DNA of 64,000 nucleotides from Macrococcoides animalis (GTDB taxonomy: Bacteria > Bacillota > Bacilli > Staphylococcales > Staphylococcaceae): contig NZ_CP179727.1 in assembly GCF_047425875.1 (NCBI RefSeq), positions 2,400,860 to 2,464,859 on the forward strand, given 5' to 3'. Every line of letters begins with the position of its first letter. Position 1 is the stretch's first letter. The notes below the pieces were generated by a model that saw nothing but the letters and a program-made list of their open reading frames with translations, made no database searches and was not told where the DNA came from. Both the position numbers and the translations under genes were made by a program. This document shows positions 59,323-64,000 of this stretch, piece by piece.

Positions 59323-59832
59323 ATGAAAAAAATATATTTTGCAGGTGGTTGTTTCTGGTGTATGGTTAAACCGTTCGATACATTCGAAGGGATTGAGAGT
59401 GTTAAAAGTGGATATATGGGTGGACATATTGCCCATCCAACCTACGAACAAGTTAAAACGGGAACAACGGGTCATTTAGAAGTCGTAGAAATTGTTTATG
59501 ATCCAGAAAAGTTTTCATTTGAAAAATTATTAGATATATTTTTTAGTCAAATCGATCCAACTGACCCTGACGGACAGTATATGGATAGAGGGTCCCAATA
59601 CAAAACAGCAGTGTTTTATACTGATGACTCACAAAAAGAAGCAACTAAGATATACATACAACAAATTCAAAGTCGATATGCGTTACCTATCGTAACTGAA
59701 ATACGTTCTGCAGAAGATTTTTTTATTGCAGAAGATGAACATCAAGACTTTTATAAAAAGCAACCGGAACGCTATCAACAAGAACAACTTGAGCGAGAAA
59801 ACTATATAGAAACACAAAAAAATCTGAGCTAA
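59323..59832 (+). CDS. msrA: Peptide methionine-S-sulfoxide reductase MsrA
   Basis: 169 residues. The catalytic GGCFWC lies at residues 8-13 and the glutamate-bearing GHLEVVEIVYDPEKFSF near residue 50; IDPTDPDGQYMDRGSQYKTAVFY near residue 85 completes the active site. It reduces the S-epimer of methionine sulfoxide in proteins. AGGAGG is 9 bases before the ATG. The last codons overlap the convergent mprF by four bases within a shared terminator. Confidence 0.96.
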   Translation: MKKIYFAGGCFWCMVKPFDTFEGIESVKSGYMGGHIAHPTYEQVKTGTTGHLEVVEIVYDPEKFSFEKLLDIFFSQIDPTDPDGQYMDRGSQYKTAVFYTDDSQKEATKIYIQQIQSRYALPIVTEIRSAEDFFIAEDEHQDFYKKQPERYQQEQLERENYIETQKNLS

Positions 59833-59847
59833 TGCTCAGATTTTTTT
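59815..59847. terminator. Bidirectional terminator spanning the msrA and mprF stops
   Basis: Arms AAAAAATCTGAGC and GCTCAGATTTTTT, loop TAAT. Both stop codons lie inside the hairpin, so each gene's 3' end is part of the terminator for both. Confidence 0.9.
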
Positions 59848-62372
59848 GATCGATTGATAATTGAATTAATTCGTACCATTTGCGTAATGAGTGAACTATC
59901 TTTACGGTATACTAAATATCTGGATTGCCACTCTGGATTATACTTTTCTTTATATCGGCGGAGACCTTTAAAACTATATAATCTAGAAATTGAATTAAAA
60001 ATCTTACCAGCTATTCTTTCTCGGTAGAATGCGTGTTTATGACTACCTACATTTGAAAGTGGCGCCATTCCCATATTAAAAGATTGATAACCCTTCTCTT
60101 TCATCAATAACATTGTATTGATATATAACCCATCCATCATTTGTAGATTGTTCTCTTTCCAGCGAATCATGTCTACTGAGATTGAATTATTAGTATGTGT
60201 CGGCATAAATGAAACATAACCGATGATTTCTTCATCGTTACGAAGCACGCCAATAGGTGCTTTATTAATATAATGCGCATTAAATTGACCCACAGAGAAG
60301 TTCATTTCTTTACGGCCGTTTAACCACTCATCAGATACTGCACGGAGTTGCGTAATCAAATTATCACTAAATGGTGGTTCTAATACTTCGTAACGATAAC
60401 CTTCTGTTTCAAATTTATTAAACGTCGCTCTAAAAGCACGTTTTTTCTTACCACTGATAGAGAAATCTTCTAAAGGGATGACAGCTTCTTCTCCAAGTTT
60501 AAAGAATATATTACCGAAATCATGATACATCGGTAATAGTTTCGTTTGCACTTGATAGAATGCAACATCATACCCATAGAATTCGGTCTTATCATAGAAC
60601 TGTGTTAATAGATTTTGGAAATTTTCGCTATTACCTATTGGATCCCCAAGAACGATAATACTATCGTTCTTAAATTGGAACATGAGAAAGGCATCCCGTA
60701 TTTCATTCGTAAAGAATAACTTATCTCCTGTATGCGCTAAATGACTGACATAATTACCGCCATGCATTTTAATTATAGCGTCAATTTCCTCAGAAGACAT
60801 TTGAATATCTATTTTCGTTTTGAATCTCTTATTAAATAAATAAGATAAAATCCAAGTAATGATTGTAAATAATATGGCCAGTAAGAAGAAATAGTATTTC
60901 AATAAATTTCCATCAAAATCTATGCTTTCAGTAATGATTAAGTCTTCAAGTTGAAGTTTTAAGAACCAACCATTAAACAAAAGAATAATTGAACCAAATA
61001 ACACGGTTAGACCTACTCTTTTCATCGTAATAGGACGTTTTATACATGCTACGTTTCTATTGCCAATAAACAATAATAATAGAACGATTACCAACCATAA
61101 ATAAAGAAGAAAATTACCAAATGTTAAAAATATCACAATGATCAACATACATACGGCAAATATACTCATCAAATGTGCACGTCTCGTATCATGCATAATG
61201 CCTTTTGAATTGATGATTAAAATAAGTGATGAAACCGAATATAGTGCTGCTAAAAATAAATATGTTTTATGTTTGACATCATATATTGCATCAATAATGA
61301 CTAAACCATTACTAATTAAGAATACAAGTCCTGTAATTAAAGTAATTAAACCCAAAGCTATGGCAGGTAATTTAATAATTAAATCCCGTAAAATACTTAA
61401 CAATAAATTACTTGTTTCAATCGCTGGGCCAACATATTTATGATCTTCAAACTTATCTTCAAACTGCTTTCTAGCAACACCTCTAAATTCAAATGTAGAT
61501 AGTACAAGTGCCACTAAAAAAGGAACGAAATAATAAACAACACGATAGATAAGTAAAGCTAGTAATACTTTTTCGTCTGCAATACCGACAGCTTTAAAGC
61601 CTACTAAAATCATTAAATCAAAGGCACCGAAACCACCAGGAACAAGAGATAATAACCCCGCAAGTGCTGCTACAATAAATATACCAATGACGACTGAGTA
61701 GTTTACAGGCGTATCAATCACAATAAAAATATAGTACATAACGCTACTTGCTGCAATCCATTCTAAAGCTGAAACGAGCGTGAACTTAAGACCTAATAAT
61801 TTATCTTGATGAATAGGCTTTATAAAAGTATAAATTAAAAATGCTGGTAAAAATAGCGCAGTAATATATAAAGCTATATGATACCAGGCAAAATGATCAA
61901 AGGCATGTGTATTTTTAAATAAATTAAATACTATACCTAGGCTCAATACACTCATACCAGAAATCATAGAAATTAACATAAGAGATATTACTTTAATTAA
62001 AGATTTTTCATCTTCAGTATAATTGCGATAAATTAGTAAACGTAAACCGGCACCTATAATACCACCAAATCCGATGACTGAATTCAGAGCATTGGCAATA
62101 AAACTTGTATTAAACAATCGCTTTCTAGGAATATTGAGTTTTAAATTCTTAGCTAATACGAAATCATAAAGTGATAATAACATTACAGCGCATAATCCTG
62201 ATATGATTAAACCACCGAGTTCCACTGTGTTCATTGCTTTGAAAGCTTTAAATGTCGCTTTAAAGTCAATAGAAGATAATTCATTAAATAGCTTAAAACA
62301 AATAAACGAAAATAATAATAATATAAATGATATTTTTAGTTTATTTTGGTGTTCATTCAAAAATGCTTTCAT
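59829..62372 (-). CDS. mprF: MprF, lysyl-phosphatidylglycerol synthase and flippase
   Basis: 847 residues, typical of staphylococcal MprF (840). The N-terminal flippase and synthase-linked region has about 14 membrane helices (residues 10-510). The soluble C-terminal DUF2156 catalytic domain (about residues 520-840) carries lysyl-tRNA to phosphatidylglycerol: GDPIGNSENF near residue 572, EEAVIPLEDFSISGKKKRAFRATFNK near residue 630 and VDMIRWKENNLQMMDGLYIN near residue 732. It gives resistance to cationic peptides and daptomycin. It has its own promoter region and converges on msrA. Confidence 0.97.
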   Translation of the reverse strand: MKAFLNEHQNKLKISFILLLFSFICFKLFNELSSIDFKATFKAFKAMNTVELGGLIISGLCAVMLLSLYDFVLAKNLKLNIPRKRLFNTSFIANALNSVIGFGGIIGAGLRLLIYRNYTEDEKSLIKVISLMLISMISGMSVLSLGIVFNLFKNTHAFDHFAWYHIALYITALFLPAFLIYTFIKPIHQDKLLGLKFTLVSALEWIAASSVMYYIFIVIDTPVNYSVVIGIFIVAALAGLLSLVPGGFGAFDLMILVGFKAVGIADEKVLLALLIYRVVYYFVPFLVALVLSTFEFRGVARKQFEDKFEDHKYVGPAIETSNLLLSILRDLIIKLPAIALGLITLITGLVFLISNGLVIIDAIYDVKHKTYLFLAALYSVSSLILIINSKGIMHDTRRAHLMSIFAVCMLIIVIFLTFGNFLLYLWLVIVLLLLFIGNRNVACIKRPITMKRVGLTVLFGSIILLFNGWFLKLQLEDLIITESIDFDGNLLKYYFFLLAILFTIITWILSYLFNKRFKTKIDIQMSSEEIDAIIKMHGGNYVSHLAHTGDKLFFTNEIRDAFLMFQFKNDSIIVLGDPIGNSENFQNLLTQFYDKTEFYGYDVAFYQVQTKLLPMYHDFGNIFFKLGEEAVIPLEDFSISGKKKRAFRATFNKFETEGYRYEVLEPPFSDNLITQLRAVSDEWLNGRKEMNFSVGQFNAHYINKAPIGVLRNDEEIIGYVSFMPTHTNNSISVDMIRWKENNLQMMDGLYINTMLLMKEKGYQSFNMGMAPLSNVGSHKHAFYRERIAGKIFNSISRLYSFKGLRRYKEKYNPEWQSRYLVYRKDSSLITQMVRINSIINRSKKSEH

Positions 62373-62476
62373 GCAATACCTCTTCCTTATACTAATAAAT
62401 GTATTTCAATAGTTTTTATGTAAATAACAATACCTCTATTGTACATGTTATAAAGATAATTGCAAAACTACAAAAA

Positions 62477-62509
62477 AACGAAGCATAACTAAATCGTTAT
62501 GCTTCGTTT
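62477..62509 (-). terminator. Terminator at the AI-2E-family gene's end
   Basis: Arms AACGAAGCATAAC and GTTATGCTTCGTT, loop of about 6, overlapping the last three codons and stop; a minus-strand T run follows. Confidence 0.85.
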
Positions 62510-63654
62510 TTCTTGATTTCATAGGGCCCGTGACTATCTTGAAAGTATTTATTATATCGAATTTGAAACTTTTTATAGAAAAATTGAACTAAAACTTTCA
62601 AAATTGCATACATTGGTATTCCTAATACAACACCAATAATACCAAGTAAGTTACCTGCACTCAGTAACACAAAGATAATTGTTAATGGATGAATTTGCAT
62701 CGTTTTCCCCATAATACTTGGCGAAATAAAATGACCTTCTAAAAATTGTACTGCCATCCATACAATTGCTAGTTTTAATAACATAATTGGCGAATCCACA
62801 AGCGCTATTATAATTGCTGGACTGATTGCAATCATAGGTCCTAAATATGGTACAACACTCGTAACTGCAGCCATACAAGCTAATATTAGCGCATATTCCA
62901 ATCCAATAATATTATAGCCAATGAACAATAATAAACCAATACACGATGCTACTATCATTTGCCCTTGAATATATGAGCCTACTTGTACATTCATTTTTTC
63001 TAAAATCTCACTGAATCCACTACGGTACCGTGGTGGAAATAAGCGGATTAAATAGCTTTTAAATTGCTTACCGTCTTTAAGTAAGAAGAATAGTACAAAT
63101 GGAAAAGTGAGGATGACAACAGCAACACTCGCAATAGTATCAATAATAGATTTTAAACGGGTAGTAAAGTTGCCTAAATAATCCCCTACTTTATTTGGTA
63201 GATCACTCAGATTAGTATTGACCCACTTTTGAAGATCTTGCATATAAGGTGCTATACGCGAACTAGATGATATATCATTGAATTTTTTGAGTAAATGCTT
63301 CATATAATCTGGAAAATTAGAAGCAAAACTCACTATCTGGTGCTCAATAATTGGTACGAGTACAGTGATTAAAACTGTGAAAATCCCGATAATTAGTAAG
63401 AACAAAAGTATAATCCCGTATAAACGTTGCACACGATTACGTTCTAAAAAATCAACGATTGGGTTTAATAAATAAAATAGCACAAATGCTAAGATGATGG
63501 GACCAACAATTGTCTTAAAAATAATAGTAAAAGGTTCAAAAATAAACGAAACTTTTTCAAAGACGAATATTAATATTGCAATTAAAATCAAAACACAAAG
63601 TGAAAATATTAAATTTTTGCCCCCAAAAAAACGCATAAATCGATTTTCTTGCAT
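62497..63654 (-). CDS. AI-2E family transporter (PerM/YdiK type)
   Basis: 385 residues with eight predicted helices. The family hallmarks are LNPIVDFLERNRVQRLYGIILL near residue 62, FLLKDGKQFKSYLIRLFPPRYR near residue 190 and the C-terminal PYLGPMIAISPAIIIALV and GHFISPSIMGKTMQIHPLTIIFVLL. Members export autoinducer-2 in E. coli or move Na+/protons in others; neither is shown here. AAGGAGGG precedes the ATG. The gene is 118 bases from mprF and has its own terminator. Confidence 0.9.
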   Translation of the reverse strand: MQENRFMRFFGGKNLIFSLCVLILIAILIFVFEKVSFIFEPFTIIFKTIVGPIILAFVLFYLLNPIVDFLERNRVQRLYGIILLFLLIIGIFTVLITVLVPIIEHQIVSFASNFPDYMKHLLKKFNDISSSSRIAPYMQDLQKWVNTNLSDLPNKVGDYLGNFTTRLKSIIDTIASVAVVILTFPFVLFFLLKDGKQFKSYLIRLFPPRYRSGFSEILEKMNVQVGSYIQGQMIVASCIGLLLFIGYNIIGLEYALILACMAAVTSVVPYLGPMIAISPAIIIALVDSPIMLLKLAIVWMAVQFLEGHFISPSIMGKTMQIHPLTIIFVLLSAGNLLGIIGVVLGIPMYAILKVLVQFFYKKFQIRYNKYFQDSHGPYEIKKNEA

Positions 63655-63780
63655 TGAATTGCCCTCCTTTAGATATTTAATTATTAATTTTATTAACTCA
63701 TTAAGTTTACATAATCAAATTATCGTAATGTAAACGTGCGAATATACTATCAAATTTAACCATAATCACCCTAAAAATGC

Positions 63781-63812
63781 AAATAAGGACTAGCTTATGC
63801 TAGCCCTTACTC
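63781..63812 (-). terminator. Terminator of the EIIA gene
   Basis: Stem AAGGGCTAGCATAAGCTAGTC type (GGGCTAGC with near-complement) and minus-strand TTATTTG, 20 bases past the stop. Confidence 0.75.
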
Positions 63813-63828
63813 GAAATTTAACGATTAT

Positions 63829-64000
63829 TTATTTGATTTCTAACACTTTATCACCTGCAACAACTTTACCATAGTTTACGTTGTTCATTGATTTATCAGC
63901 TAAGTTCGTGAAAATAATTGGTGTGATATCGCTATCAGCATTTGCTCTAATGTAATCTAAGTCTACTTTTAATAACGTTTGTCCTTTTGTCACTTTATCG
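63829..64000 (-). CDS. crr: PTS glucose-type EIIA component, 3' part
   Basis: The last 57 residues of an EIIA-Glc/Crr domain run off the window edge. GQTLLKVDLDYIRANADSDI and TPIIFTNLADKS with the ending GKVVAGDKVLEIK are the C-terminal beta-sandwich strands; the phosphorylated histidine lies upstream of the window. It carries phosphate from HPr to a glucose or N-acetylglucosamine permease. Whether it is free-standing or fused to an EIIC cannot be seen. Confidence 0.9.
   Translation of the reverse strand, partial: DKVTKGQTLLKVDLDYIRANADSDITPIIFTNLADKSMNNVNYGKVVAGDKVLEIK

Noticed and set aside
61138..61443. 101-codon plus-strand frame inside mprF
   Set aside because: Antisense to the conserved membrane region of mprF; no ribosome site.

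Overview
The window is a low-G+C Firmicute chromosome segment from the family Staphylococcaceae. The evidence is a femA-femB pair, an msrA-mprF-msrR neighbourhood, an isaB-type secreted protein, a cvfB gene and a staphylococcal-type lysine operon ending beside cspA. The Vga/Sal-type ABC-F gene and the choice-of-anchor-I exoprotein fit the Mammaliicoccus (former S. sciuri group) / Macrococcus side of the family better than S. aureus. That placement is inference; no rRNA gene is present to settle it.

Layout. (1) 0-9 kb: cspA, then a minus-strand lysine/diaminopimelate operon lysC-asd-dapA-dapB-dapH-amidohydrolase-alr-lysA, driven by one promoter with a lysine riboswitch and terminator. (2) 9-26 kb: mostly core genes. 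They are a YkpA-type ABC-F, cvfB, a short-chain dehydrogenase, pepF, a secreted choice-of-anchor-I protein, femA/femB, a satD-DUF3307 pair with two palindromic operators, a DJ-1 protein, an M42 peptidase, a HIT protein and tyrA. (3) 24.8-54 kb: an accessory-rich stretch. It holds two ABC-F genes with attenuator leaders, several MFS exporters with adjacent regulators, seven GNAT acetyltransferases (one AAC(6')-like), an SOS-controlled Y-family polymerase, a DUF4143 ATPase with paired palindromes, a relBE-type toxin-antitoxin pair, a YtrA-type regulator with two operators, two broken genes and an out-of-place 3' end of rpsI. (4) 54-64 kb: return to core content with a LacI regulator, a tiny membrane peptide gene, a Spo0M-like protein, a cation diffusion facilitator, a tautomerase, msrR, msrA, mprF, an AI-2E-family permease and the 3' end of a glucose-PTS EIIA gene.

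How the parts work together. The lysine operon supplies meso-diaminopimelate and L-lysine for the peptidoglycan stem peptide. FemA and FemB add glycines (or serines) to that lysine, MsrR attaches wall polymers, and MprF modifies membrane charge, so much of the core content concerns the cell envelope. The accessory stretch is dominated by antibiotic and toxicant defence. Three genes there (a Vga/Sal-like ABC-F, a second ABC-F and a divergent MFS exporter) have 5' leaders with short reading frames and alternative hairpins, the layout expected for induction by ribosome-stalling drugs.

The most unusual signals are: (a) a pair of about 20-bp palindromes with centres exactly 28 bp apart at the satD promoter, repeated with the same spacing at 54.0 kb away from any satD gene; (b) the 41-codon leader of the ABC-F gene at 45.9-47.5 kb and the start-stop mini-frame of the divergent MFS gene; (c) the ectopic rpsI 3' end at 50.5 kb next to a ParB-like/WYL gene scar, which looks like the footprint of an integrative element.
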